Shown piece by piece: positions 1-10,415 of a DNA stretch of 64,000 bases; positions within the stretch are counted from its first letter, which is position 1, and each line of letters opens with the position of its first letter. The translations under genes and the position numbers were made by a program. The notes under the pieces are model-generated. The model was not told the DNA's origin. It ran no database searches and worked only from the letters and a program-made list of their open reading frames with translations. Origin of the DNA: Tractidigestivibacter sp050946515 (GTDB lineage Bacteria; Actinomycetota; Coriobacteriia; Coriobacteriales; Atopobiaceae); contig NZ_JBMNUX010000009.1 in NCBI RefSeq assembly GCF_050946515.1, forward strand, positions 1 to 64,000, read 5' to 3'.

Positions 1-1
1 A

Positions 2-131
2 GACGGCGCCGAGCCCACCGGGCTTGTCGCCAACATCCAGCGCTTCTCGCTCCATGACGGGGGCGGCATCCGCACGGTGGCGTTTCTCAAGGGCTGCCCC
101 TTTCGCTGCCCGTGGTGCTGCAACCCCCTTA
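2..131 (+). pseudogene. Glycyl-radical-enzyme activase, N-terminal fragment
   Basis: The frame starting at base 2 reads into a radical-SAM activase of the pyruvate formate-lyase-activating type: an NIQRFSLHDGGGIRT segment followed by KGCPFRCPWC, the CX3CX2C motif that binds the [4Fe-4S]-SAM cluster, then CNP. The rest of the protein (about 200-250 residues in this family) is missing: the frame meets the insertion element and stops at 233-235. The start codon lies upstream of the window. These enzymes generate the glycyl radical on a partner enzyme under anoxia. The sequence to the right of the element does not continue the activase, so the gene is truncated, probably with an adjacent deletion, and not simply interrupted. 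Confidence 0.75.
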
Positions 132-1648
132 GGGAGTGCGGCGGCAGAGCTGGACCGCCCGACTCCGTCGACTATGGCACGTTCCCGTACGTCGCGTACC
201 CGAGCCTCCGGCGCCTGCCCGCGATCGTCTCGTAGCCAGAGCCCGCGCCCCCGCCGAAGCGCTTGAGCCGGCCCGAGCGGTACCACCCGATGAAGCGGCC
301 GAGGTCCTCGACGAACTCCTCCGGGCCCACGCCCGACCAGTCCCTGCCGTTGTAGAACTCCTCCTTGAGCGTGCCGAAGAAGCCCTCGGCCCTGGCGTTG
401 TCCCCGCAGCGGCCCTTCCGCGACATCGAGCGCGTCGCCCCGCGCTCCGCGCAGAGCGCCTTCCAGGCGCCGGAGCGGTACTGGCAGCCGCCGTCGGTGT
501 GGACGACGACCGGGCCGTGCCCCCCGGGGAGCTGGGAGAGGTAGGAGCGCAGCGAGGACACGCACAGCCCCGCGTCCGGCGACGTCGACGCCGACCACGA
601 CACGGGCATGCCGTCGAAGCAGTCCACGACCGGCGACAGGTAGACCTTGCGCCCGCCGCCGACCCTGAACTCGGTGACGTCGGTCACGACCATCCTGTCC
701 GGCGCCGGCGCGGAGAAGTCGTGGGAGCGGCCGTCGGCCGACAGCGGCAGGTTGGCGGGCCGCTCGTCCGGCTCGCCGGCGTAGGAGCTGTAGCGCGCCC
801 GGCGCCTGGTCCTGCGCGCGACCATGCCGCCCGCCCTCATCGCGGCGCGCACCTCGCGCTGGGAGACGCGCCCGCCGCCGTCCGCGTTGACCGCGGCCCA
901 GACGCGCCGGTAGCCGTAGGTGCGCCCGCTGGACTCGAAGGCGCCCCTCGCCCTGCGCCCGACCTCCTCGGCGCGCCCGGCGTCACGCTCCGCCGCCCTC
1001 CTCGCGTACTCGTAGGAGCTCTTCGAGATCCCCAGGGCCGAGAGGACCTGGCGCAGGGAGAGCCCGAAGCCCCTCCTCAGCCTCTCGCCTAGCTCTGCCT
1101 TCCGCCTGTTCGAGAGTCTCGCCGGGTCGCCTGCTTTTGGGTCGCGCACCATCTCTCTGAGCACCGAGACCTGCGCGCGGAGCTCCTCGACCTCGGCCTC
1201 GAGCTCGGCCCTCGTCGGCCTGGGCGGCCGCGCGGGGGGCGCGCCGGCCGCGGCCTCCGCCCTCCTCGCCCAGGAGCTCACGACGCTGCCGGACGAGATC
1301 CCGAGCCTGCGCGCGACGTCGCAGGGGCGCGCCCCCCTCGCGAGCAGCCTGAGGGCCTCCCTCCTCGTCGCCTCGGGGTAGCGGGCGTGCCTGACGTGCT
1401 CGCAGCGCCCCGGGACGGTGCTCTCCGGGACGTCGAGCTCGCCGGCCTCGGCCTGCGCGATCCAGTCCACGAGGGTCCTCCTGCCGGGCTTGCCCGGGAG
1501 CCGGGCGAACGCCGCGACGGGCATCCCGGAGTCCCTCAGCTCGGCGAGGAAGCGCTCCCTCTCCTCCTTCTTGTACATGCGCACACCCTCCTTCGGTCGC
1601 AATGATAGGATCGACGGTCAGGGTGGTCCAGGATTCTGCCGCACTCCG
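132..1648. mobile_element. IS3-family-like insertion sequence
   Basis: A single transposase gene is bounded by imperfect inverted repeats of roughly 37-40 bp (about 132-170 and 1611-1648). Both outer ends contain GGAGTGCGGC; further in, both carry TGGACC, CCC and CCGTCGA blocks. If the ends are 132 and 1648, the flanking bases TTA (129-131 and 1649-1651) form a 3-bp target duplication, as IS3-family elements make. The inner TGGACC ends (151 and 1630) are an alternative boundary. The element is visibly richer in GC than its surroundings, which suggests recent arrival from a high-GC donor. Confidence 0.75.
172..1578 (-). CDS. IS3-family DDE transposase (single open frame)
   Basis: This 468-residue transposase has an N-terminal helix-turn-helix region, a second HTH-like region (LARGARPCDVARRLGISSG), a coiled-coil stretch (ELEAEVEELRAQVSVLREM), an HTH_21-like segment and a C-terminal integrase core. 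The DDE residues are visible in VVTDVTEF, VVHTDGG and the glutamate of NARAEGFFGTLKEE. Most IS3 elements split orfA and orfB and join them by frameshifting; here both halves are in one uninterrupted frame. The ATG at 1578 begins MYKKEERERF; a TTG at 1602 would add eight residues. The stop lies inside the left end of the element. It looks intact. Confidence 0.88.
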   Translation of the reverse strand: MYKKEERERFLAELRDSGMPVAAFARLPGKPGRRTLVDWIAQAEAGELDVPESTVPGRCEHVRHARYPEATRREALRLLARGARPCDVARRLGISSGSVVSSWARRAEAAAGAPPARPPRPTRAELEAEVEELRAQVSVLREMVRDPKAGDPARLSNRRKAELGERLRRGFGLSLRQVLSALGISKSSYEYARRAAERDAGRAEEVGRRARGAFESSGRTYGYRRVWAAVNADGGGRVSQREVRAAMRAGGMVARRTRRRARYSSYAGEPDERPANLPLSADGRSHDFSAPAPDRMVVTDVTEFRVGGGRKVYLSPVVDCFDGMPVSWSASTSPDAGLCVSSLRSYLSQLPGGHGPVVVHTDGGCQYRSGAWKALCAERGATRSMSRKGRCGDNARAEGFFGTLKEEFYNGRDWSGVGPEEFVEDLGRFIGWYRSGRLKRFGGGAGSGYETIAGRRRRLGYATYGNVP

Positions 1649-1780
1649 TTAGTGCGACGCGTCTCGCGGACCCACGCGATGCGCACGTCAGTTTTATGCA
1701 TTCACACCAATATCACCCCAGTTGGCATCGCCGGGATAATCATTGCGTTCTTGATGTCTGCCAACGCGGCGGAAAACCAC

Positions 1781-1846
1781 GTCGCACTAAGGGCAGTTCG
1801 GCGCAAAAAGGAGCGCGAACGTCGCACTAAGGGCACTTCGGCGCAA
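1781..1846 (+). repeat. Paired short repeat, two copies 40 bp apart
   Basis: Two near-identical copies start at 1781 and 1821, exactly 40 bp apart, with shared core ACTAAGGGCA-TTCGGCGCAA (one S position differs). A partial inverted copy (GTCGCACTAA on the minus strand, 1649-1658) abuts the right end of the insertion element. Related pairs with the same 40-41 bp phase occur near 13.55 and 13.75 kb. The stretch 1649-1918 otherwise holds no gene I can support. Confidence 0.6.
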
Positions 1847-1918
1847 CTTAGCCGTGGCGTCGAGGCCATACGGTTGTTGCCCGTTCGTGTTGCCAGCCCG
1901 CCTGGCCCCCTCGCAGCG

Positions 1919-1993
1919 AAAAAATCGGACACGCCAGCGGGGGCGAAGCGCGTTTCCGCAGATGCGCGCTCACCCAAACCGCTGGCGTGTCCG
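1919..1993 (-). terminator. Transcription terminator of clpB
   Basis: A perfect 15-bp inverted repeat (1926-1940 with 1979-1993, CGGACACGCCAGCGG and its complement) encloses a 38-nt loop. In the direction of clpB transcription it is followed by a run of six T. It lies about 40 bp after the clpB stop. Confidence 0.7.
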
Positions 1994-2034
1994 TTGTTCA
2001 GTTGGCGTCGTTTTCGCAAGAGGAAGCGGCAGGC

Positions 2035-4734
<2,700 letters not shown>

Positions 4735-4815
4735 ATGCATCACTCCTCGTATTTCCGCGCTGCTCCGGAGAGTGGCGGATTCTTGTCTATCAACAAGGAG
4801 TATTCCCACCTTATG

Positions 4816-4860
4816 GGTAGTCTTATACAGAAATCTAAGTGTCTATGTTATAGATTTTCG
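4816..4860 (-). promoter_or_regulatory. clpB promoter and putative HspR operator
   Basis: On the minus strand, AATCT-N15-AGATT (4832-4856) is followed by GTATAAG, a -10-like element at 4822-4828. The block GACACTTAGAT ... GTATAA closely matches the block GAGACTTAGAT ... GTATAA upstream of dnaK and nothing else noticed in the window. HspR binds HAIR inverted repeats in actinobacteria; the canonical CTTGAGT form is not present, so this would be a diverged operator (inference). Confidence 0.5.
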
Positions 4861-4933
4861 TATATGATGGCGCGCAAGTCGGGGCAATCACAGCCTACAG
4901 GGGCATCGCGGGAACATGCAAACGTAGGGCGAC

Positions 4934-5968
4934 CTAGACCGTCGGCGCCTGCGGCAGGCTTTCTGCTTGCGAATTCTGCTCGTTAGGCTCCCCCACCCAA
5001 ATGTCGGTCGGCTTGTTGTTGCGCTTGTTCCCAATGAACCAGACGAGAGCACAGCCCGCCAATAGCACAATCGTGGCGATGCCTGATCCCTCAACGCCAA
5101 AGACCGAATCATAGGCAAAGCCGGACGTGGGAGTCGTACCGGACGTGATGCCAAAAATCGCGAACGGGACAGTATTTCCGCTGTTGGGAAGACCGAAAAG
5201 GATGTTCTGGGTAAAGTTCCAGGCAGTATGAGCCGCGAACGCCATCCATGGGCTGTCGAGCTTCCACACCATAAGACCAAAGAGCACGCCCACCAGTATG
5301 ACGTTCACGATGGCAAGCACTGTGACGCCGTTGTTAAAGATATGAAGCAAACCGAACGCTATCGACGTAATCGCGATGGTGGCAACATGGCTACCGGTCG
5401 TGCGCAAGGTCTTCTGGTAAAGATAGCAGCGGCAGAGCAGCTCCTCAGCGGAGGATTGGACGAACACGACGACAAAAAGCAGCAGCACGCCAACGAGATT
5501 GAAGCCGACAAACGAAAGGCTGAAGCTGCCAGAGCCTAGAGCAACCAGTACGCACAGTGCGTTCATAGCAAAACCCACAAGCAGACCAAGACCAAGGTTT
5601 GCCCAAGTATTGCCTGCAGTGCTGTGAGTCAAGGTCTTCAGAATCGGGCGCGAAGTCTTGCTGAAGCGCAGGTAGAGCAAAGCGACAATCCAAATGCCAA
5701 TGTCCGTGAAGTACATCACGGCAGAATAGAGAGCGCTCGTGCCAGAGGCCGCGTAGCCATCGATGCCCAGCATCGAAGTGTCGCTCATGGAGAGCGCCAA
5801 GATCATCGGTGTCGAATCTTCGCCTGTCATGAACCCGTAGATGAAGACCCCAAGAAAGACGGAGACAAGACCACCGAAAAAGCTGCCGATAAACAGCATG
5901 CCGAGAGCCCAGGCATAGTTTCCGACCAGCCGCGCGATCTTCCCAGCGCTCAGCTTGTTCTCGTTCAT
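4934..5968 (-). CDS. CPBP-family intramembrane metalloprotease
   Basis: A 344-residue polytopic membrane protein with about eight hydrophobic segments. The CPBP/Abi (CAAX protease and bacteriocin-processing) motifs are present: EELLCRCYLY (EExxxR), FGLLH (FxxxH) and HTAWNF (HxxxN/B), which in characterised relatives bind the catalytic metal. Family members process prenylated proteins or peptide pheromones, or provide bacteriocin self-immunity; the substrate here cannot be told. The start at 5968 follows GGAG by 5 nt; upstream in-frame ATGs to 6013 lack a better ribosome site. It stands alone between clpB and a MITE-like repeat. Confidence 0.85.
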   Translation of the reverse strand: MNENKLSAGKIARLVGNYAWALGMLFIGSFFGGLVSVFLGVFIYGFMTGEDSTPMILALSMSDTSMLGIDGYAASGTSALYSAVMYFTDIGIWIVALLYLRFSKTSRPILKTLTHSTAGNTWANLGLGLLVGFAMNALCVLVALGSGSFSLSFVGFNLVGVLLLFVVVFVQSSAEELLCRCYLYQKTLRTTGSHVATIAITSIAFGLLHIFNNGVTVLAIVNVILVGVLFGLMVWKLDSPWMAFAAHTAWNFTQNILFGLPNSGNTVPFAIFGITSGTTPTSGFAYDSVFGVEGSGIATIVLLAGCALVWFIGNKRNNKPTDIWVGEPNEQNSQAESLPQAPTV

Positions 5969-6108
5969 ATATGCTCCGTTCTGTCGCCGAACGTCTTTCA
6001 TTAGCATACCCACTCGATATTCGGCACACGTAAGCTACAGCTTCCCGCCTGTTGGGAATCCTCGGCGCCATCGCAGAAGGCCGTTGTCAATCGTCCTGCC
6101 ATTAGCCC

Positions 6109-6262
6109 CTGCAGAAAATCTTCGGTTGTAGGTCTTTTTTGACAAGAGCGTCGAGTACGAAGCGGTTAACATTCGCTAAAGCAGCAGGTAAACAAATGGC
6201 ACCTACGAGGTGATACTTAGCTCAACCCTTAAAAAAGACCTACAACCGAAGAATCTCTGCAG
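6109..6262. mobile_element. MITE-like element with 32-bp terminal inverted repeats
   Basis: The arms 6109-6140 and 6231-6262 are inverted repeats differing at two positions; each contains CTTCGGTTGTAGGTCTTTTT and ends outward in CTGCAG. The 90-bp interior has no coding capacity. Such a structure is typical of a non-autonomous transposon derivative whose ends are mobilised by a transposase elsewhere. No clear target duplication was seen. The rest of the stretch 5969-6364 holds nothing I recognise. Confidence 0.55.
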
Positions 6263-6364
6263 CGCAATCGGGCGCAGCGCAAATAATCTTCAGTCCGACG
6301 CTTGATTGCGTCCCAGACCTCGACCAGCTCACGTTGGACATTTCTTACCCGAGAGGTCATGTTG

Positions 6365-7387
6365 TCAGAGCGAGCTGGTATTCACGACGGGCTGGGCCTC
6401 GGACTCTCCGCAAAGCACCACCATGAGGTTTGACGCCATTGCCGCTTTGCGGTCGTCATCGAACTCCACAACGCCGCCGTCGGATAGCTCGGAAAGAGCC
6501 ATGTCCACCATAGAGACCGCACCCTCGACGATCTTCTTGCGCGCGGCGATTATGGCCTCAGCCTGCTGGCGGCGCAGCATCGCGGGCGCAATCTCAGGGG
6601 CATATGCTAGATGCGTAAGACGTGCGTCATCCACCTCAACGCCGGCAGGGCTAAGACGGCGACCAAGCTCTTCGCGCAGACTCGCCGAGACCTCCTCGAT
6701 GTTGGAACGCAACGTGATGGTGGTGTTGGATGAATCGTCGTCCTCCATGTGATCGTAGGCATAGATACTCGCAACATGGCGAAGGGCTGTCTCGGTTTGC
6801 ATGGCTACATAAGAAAGGTAATTATCCACGTCAAAGAGAGCTTTTGCCGTGTCGGCCACGTGCCATACCACGACAGTGGCAATCTCGATGGGGTTACCCT
6901 GCTTGTCGTTCACCTTGATGCGCTCGCCATTATGAGTACGTGCGCGGACGGAGATTTTTGTTGAGATGGCATTCGACTGGGCCGGCAGCTTAGTGACAGA
7001 GCCCTTGGAAAGCTCCTCGAGCGCAGCGACGCTTGTCTCGACGTCCGAACCCTGCTCGCCAAGGTTTCGGCTGTAGAAAGGGTTCGCCCAGAAGAAGCCA
7101 GAGTCACGAATGGTGCCAATGTAATTGCCGAAAAGCAGGCAGACCTTTGCCTCACCTGGCTGCAGCGCAATGAAGCCAACGGAAATCAAAATAGCAACGA
7201 AAAGAAGCACGAAGCCCCCAATCGTAATGATGTTCGCCATAACCGGTGGCTCTATTCCTGCGCTATCTGCGGTAGCGAGCATAATGATGCCCCATACGAT
7301 GCCAAATACGGAGATTAAGTAGATAAGAACATTAACCACGAGCATCGCCCAGCCTGACTTGGCCTTGATTACCCTCTCCGTGGTCAT
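6365..7387 (-). CDS. SPFH-domain membrane protein
   Basis: A 340-residue protein with two N-terminal membrane helices (WAMLVVNVLIYLISVFGIVW and IITIGGFVLLFVAILISVGF) followed by an SPFH/band-7 domain (LQPGEAKVCLLFGNYIGT ... FFWANPFY) and a helical C-terminal region (YAPEIAPAMLRRQQAEAIIAA) like stomatin/flotillin relatives. SPFH proteins form oligomeric scaffolds in membrane microdomains. The start at 7387 has AAAGGAA upstream; longer in-frame starts to 7597 run through poor coding sequence. The neighbouring XRE-membrane gene lies 294 bp upstream on the same strand. Confidence 0.85.
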   Translation of the reverse strand: MTTERVIKAKSGWAMLVVNVLIYLISVFGIVWGIIMLATADSAGIEPPVMANIITIGGFVLLFVAILISVGFIALQPGEAKVCLLFGNYIGTIRDSGFFWANPFYSRNLGEQGSDVETSVAALEELSKGSVTKLPAQSNAISTKISVRARTHNGERIKVNDKQGNPIEIATVVVWHVADTAKALFDVDNYLSYVAMQTETALRHVASIYAYDHMEDDDSSNTTITLRSNIEEVSASLREELGRRLSPAGVEVDDARLTHLAYAPEIAPAMLRRQQAEAIIAARKKIVEGAVSMVDMALSELSDGGVVEFDDDRKAAMASNLMVVLCGESEAQPVVNTSSL

Positions 7388-7681
7388 GACCGTTCCTTTC
7401 TCGCATGACTCCATTCTTGAACCGGGGGGAACTTGGTCTCTATACGAGTTCACCATGATATATTCGAACAGATATGTAAATGAGCGTTCGAGTTTCTTTG
7501 CCGAGACCTTACAAGAGCCACCGTTTGCCGGCAATCGTCGCCGCTCAACTTCCAGAGCGGAATGTTTGAATGCCAGAGGCGTCTCAGAGACCAGCATTCA
7601 GCGCAGCGCCCGTCAAGAAGAGACTACTCAAAGAGCGCTGGGCTTCGAACGGTCTTCTTCCACCTCACACGAGTGCTGCGC

Positions 7682-8743
7682 CTATGCCCTACCGCGTGCC
7701 TGCCACACAAGATCGACCATGAGGTCGGAAATGAAGCAGAGAATTCCGCCGACAATCCAGGCAACCCAAAAGAGCTCGAGACCCATAAAGAGCATGACAA
7801 GCCCAACGATAGACCCCACCAGAATGATGATTCCGTCAAGGCCGCCCTTCACCCTGTTGAGGCGCTTATGGCTCTTGATGGAGCGAACATGCTCGAGGGT
7901 CTTCTCGTCATAGTCGCCAAACTCGATATTCTCCTCCGTAAGCTCCTCGGCAGCATCGACGTTGTACGCGACAACGTCTGCAAGTCCATGGCGCGTCTGC
8001 GCCCAGACGATGATGCCGACGCCAATGGCCACAAGCAGCAGGAAGCAGCCGTTAAAGACACTCTCTCCGATGCTGATGGACAGCCCGTAGTCCTCGGGAC
8101 CAGCCATCAGGCTCACGCTGATTCCCGTGTCGCCAAGCGATGCGACCACGACGCCTGCAAGGATGACGACGATGCCCACAGCGGTCAGCATCGTCTGCTT
8201 GTGAGCATGAGCGCGGTGCTCCTCCTCGGTGTAGAAGTCCATAACATAGGGGTGCACGCGCTTGAAGCGCGCATGGTCGGACGTCGAGGGGAGCAGGAAC
8301 ATGAGACCCGCGGCGACTCCCGCCACAATCATCACAAGCTGCATGGTATCAGCAACGCTTCCAGAGAGCCCAGCCGCAAGACAGACCGCGGAGACAATCT
8401 GCGCAAGCCCGACACCCGCAATGATGGAGCCAACTCCGAGAGAGAGCCCCCGAGCATATCTCTGGGCATGCTCGTCGTAGCCAATGACGTCGGTGGCAGG
8501 ACCGTCAGGCATCCTCTGAGTCTCGGGCGCGGGCTCGACGTTGGTGAGATCGCCCTTCACCAGATCATCGAGCGTGACGTCAAAAAGCTCACAGATCTTG
8601 ATGAGCTTGTCCATCTCGGGGTAGCTCTTCTCGGCCTCCCACTTTGTGACGGACTGACGGGAGACACCGAGCAGCATGGCGAGCTGCTCCTGGGTCATGT
8701 TTCGGGTGGCACGAAGGTGCTGGAGGTTGTCGCGGAAGCTCAT
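7682..8743 (-). CDS. XRE-family regulator fused to a membrane domain
   Basis: A 353-residue protein whose first ~65 residues are a Cro/CI-type helix-turn-helix (MTQEQLAMLLGVSRQSVTKWE) followed by a short linker and at least five hydrophobic segments (for example SIIAGVGLAQIVSAVCLAAGL, GLDGIIILVGSIVGLVMLFMG). Membrane-bound XRE proteins of this shape are common in Firmicutes and Actinobacteria; their signals are mostly unknown. The ATG at 8743 has AAGGAGAA at good spacing. It may sense envelope state and regulate the SPFH gene downstream, which is inference from position only. Confidence 0.8.
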   Translation of the reverse strand: MSFRDNLQHLRATRNMTQEQLAMLLGVSRQSVTKWEAEKSYPEMDKLIKICELFDVTLDDLVKGDLTNVEPAPETQRMPDGPATDVIGYDEHAQRYARGLSLGVGSIIAGVGLAQIVSAVCLAAGLSGSVADTMQLVMIVAGVAAGLMFLLPSTSDHARFKRVHPYVMDFYTEEEHRAHAHKQTMLTAVGIVVILAGVVVASLGDTGISVSLMAGPEDYGLSISIGESVFNGCFLLLVAIGVGIIVWAQTRHGLADVVAYNVDAAEELTEENIEFGDYDEKTLEHVRSIKSHKRLNRVKGGLDGIIILVGSIVGLVMLFMGLELFWVAWIVGGILCFISDLMVDLVWQARGRA

Positions 8744-8931
8744 AGCGTTCTCCTTTGAAGGGTCGGGGCCTTTCCTCTGCCGGCGACTCTTACCCTAGGG
8801 GTTATCCCAGTAGCCTACTACCAACCCGCGGCTGCAATTGTAAGGCAACTGAAAGGCGCCCAGCAGTTGCCTTCGCAGGTAGAAGGCACACAGCTGCATG
8901 TAGCCGAGAAGCGGAATCGAATTCAAAAACA

Positions 8932-8963
8932 AAAAAACGACCCCGCCTCAATTGGCGGGGTCG
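8932..8963 (-). terminator. Terminator overlapping the hspR stop codon
   Basis: A 10-bp perfect GC-rich stem (CGACCCCGCC at 8938-8947 with 8954-8963) closes a 6-nt loop and is followed on the minus strand by seven T. The hspR TGA stop (8948-8950) lies in the loop, so the last hspR codons form one arm of the terminator. Confidence 0.85.
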
Positions 8964-9406
8964 TCGTTTCCATCACCCAAAAGGTTTCGCATGACCTGCT
9001 CGGGACTTTGGCCATCGTAGCGAGCCAATGCCGTAATCTTCTCGCGCATCCGGAACTCATGGACTTCGTCCTCAAGTTCACGCACGCGAGCGCGTAGCTC
9101 GTCGATCTCTTTGTCCTTCTCCTGCGCGCGCTCGCGCATGTCCATGATGCGGACGACGCCAGCAAGGTTAATGCCCTCGTCGGTCAGCTTCGAAATTAAG
9201 TTCAGCCGATCGATGTCAGCCTGACTGTACAGGCGCGTGTTACCACGCGAGCGCCCAGGAGTGACAAGACCCTTCTGCTCGTATACGCGAAGCGTTTGCG
9301 GATGCATGCCAGTGAGCTCGGCCGCAACGCTGATCATGTAGAGCGGCTTATCCCTGTCGGAACCCTGACCGGATCCTCCGTTATTGAGAGTGCCACTAGT
9401 GGCCAT
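8948..9406 (-). CDS. hspR: HspR, MerR-type repressor of the heat-shock regulon
   Basis: A 152-residue MerR-family protein with the winged helix signature YMISVAAELTGMHPQTLRVYE and GNTRLYSQADIDRLNLI, then a coiled coil (AQEKDKEIDELRARVRELED). HspR represses dnaK and often clpB in actinobacteria, with DnaK acting as co-repressor. The start at 9406 lies inside the end of dnaJ (11-bp overlap), so translation is probably coupled. It is the last gene of the dnaK operon, the classical actinobacterial arrangement. Confidence 0.95.
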   Translation of the reverse strand: MATSGTLNNGGSGQGSDRDKPLYMISVAAELTGMHPQTLRVYEQKGLVTPGRSRGNTRLYSQADIDRLNLISKLTDEGINLAGVVRIMDMRERAQEKDKEIDELRARVRELEDEVHEFRMREKITALARYDGQSPEQVMRNLLGDGNDDPAN

Positions 9407-10340
9407 AGCTCTCGACGTCCTTTCTATAATTGCGACGGTCGGCGTCACGGAGGGCTGTCAGCGCGTCGCGCTCCTTTTTGCCCATGGTCGTAGGCACCTT
9501 AACGTCCACGGTCACATACAGGTTGCCACGCGTACCCTTGCGCTTTACGTTAGGAGCGCCAAGATTCTTAAACCTGAAGGTCTTACCGCTTTGCGTGCCG
9601 GCAGGAATCTTGAGCCTTACCTCAGTGCCGTCAGGCGTGGGCACATCAATCGTAGCGCCCAAAGCAGCTTCGTACATGCTAACCGGAAGTTCCATACGGA
9701 CGTCAGCGCCATCACGCTTGAACAGCGGGTGCTCCTCGACCCTGGTGGTAATGACAAGGTCGCCGCGCTCGCCGCCATTGGCACCATACTCCCCACGTCC
9801 GCGATAGCGCAGCTTTCCGCCATCGACGGCACCGGCGGGAATCTTTACCGTAAGGCTTTGGCGCTCTCCCGTAGAGGGAACTTGGTAAGACACCTTGCGC
9901 GTCGAACCGCGAAACGCCTCGTCGGCCGTCACGTCAATCTGCATCGTGAGGTCCGAGCCGCGCATCGGGCGCGACGCCTGCTGGCGACCTCCACCCATGC
10001 CGTTAAAGATGTCAGCCCATCCGCCCATTCCGCTAAAGATGTCAGACCAATCAACGTCGCCCATATTCGAGGAATATGTGGTGTAGCCGCGACGACCAGA
10101 GCCGCCAGCGTCCGCGCCAGGAATGCCGCCAAAGAGCAGCAGCTGGTCGTATTCCTTACGCTTCTTAGGGTCGGACAGCGTGGTATAAGCCTCGGAGATT
10201 TCCTTGAACTTCTTCTCATCTCCGCCGGCGTCGGGATGGTACTTAGCCGCAAGCTTGCGGAAGGCCTTCCTGATTTCCTCTTGGGTGGCGTCGCGCTTCA
10301 CGCCCAATATGTCGTAATACGTCTTTTTATTTGTGGCCAT
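9396..10340 (-). CDS. dnaJ: DnaJ-type co-chaperone without zinc finger (class B)
   Basis: This 314-residue J-protein delivers substrates to DnaK and stimulates its ATPase. The J domain carries HPD at residues 35-37; a Gly/Met-rich linker (MGDVDWSDIFSGMGGW, IFNGMGGG) follows, then two C-terminal beta domains. There is no cysteine and so no CXXCXGXG zinc-finger repeats: it is CbpA/DnaJ2-like although it occupies the operon position of canonical DnaJ. The ATG at 10340 follows a G-rich stretch (GAGAGGGGG) by 13 nt, a weak ribosome site. Its end overlaps hspR. Confidence 0.93.
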   Translation of the reverse strand: MATNKKTYYDILGVKRDATQEEIRKAFRKLAAKYHPDAGGDEKKFKEISEAYTTLSDPKKRKEYDQLLLFGGIPGADAGGSGRRGYTTYSSNMGDVDWSDIFSGMGGWADIFNGMGGGRQQASRPMRGSDLTMQIDVTADEAFRGSTRKVSYQVPSTGERQSLTVKIPAGAVDGGKLRYRGRGEYGANGGERGDLVITTRVEEHPLFKRDGADVRMELPVSMYEAALGATIDVPTPDGTEVRLKIPAGTQSGKTFRFKNLGAPNVKRKGTRGNLYVTVDVKVPTTMGKKERDALTALRDADRRNYRKDVESYGH

Positions 10341-10383
10341 GGTATTGCACGAGCCCCCTCTCTAGAACTGTTGTCACACACGC

Positions 10384-10409
10384 GCGCCCGGACCACCTGG
10401 CCCGGGCGC
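10384..10409. other. Intercistronic hairpin between grpE and dnaJ
   Basis: GCGCCCGG (10384-10391) pairs with CCGGGCGC (10402-10409) around a 10-nt loop in the 75-bp gap between grpE and dnaJ. There is no T run, so it is more likely an mRNA-processing or stability element than a terminator. Confidence 0.4.
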
Positions 10410-10415
10410 CCGACC

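Noticed and set aside
136..1092. 318-codon plus-strand frame in the insertion element
   Set aside because: Arg/Ala/Pro-rich frame antisense to the DDE transposase; a product of the high GC content.
1781..1846. Short CRISPR array
   Set aside because: Only two repeat copies, a 14-bp gap too short for spacers, and no cas genes in the window.
1702..2019. 105-codon minus-strand frame after clpB
   Set aside because: It spans the clpB terminator and the short repeats, and begins with no ribosome site; the end (KNAMIIPAMPTGVILV) looks faintly protein-like but is too short to support a gene remnant.
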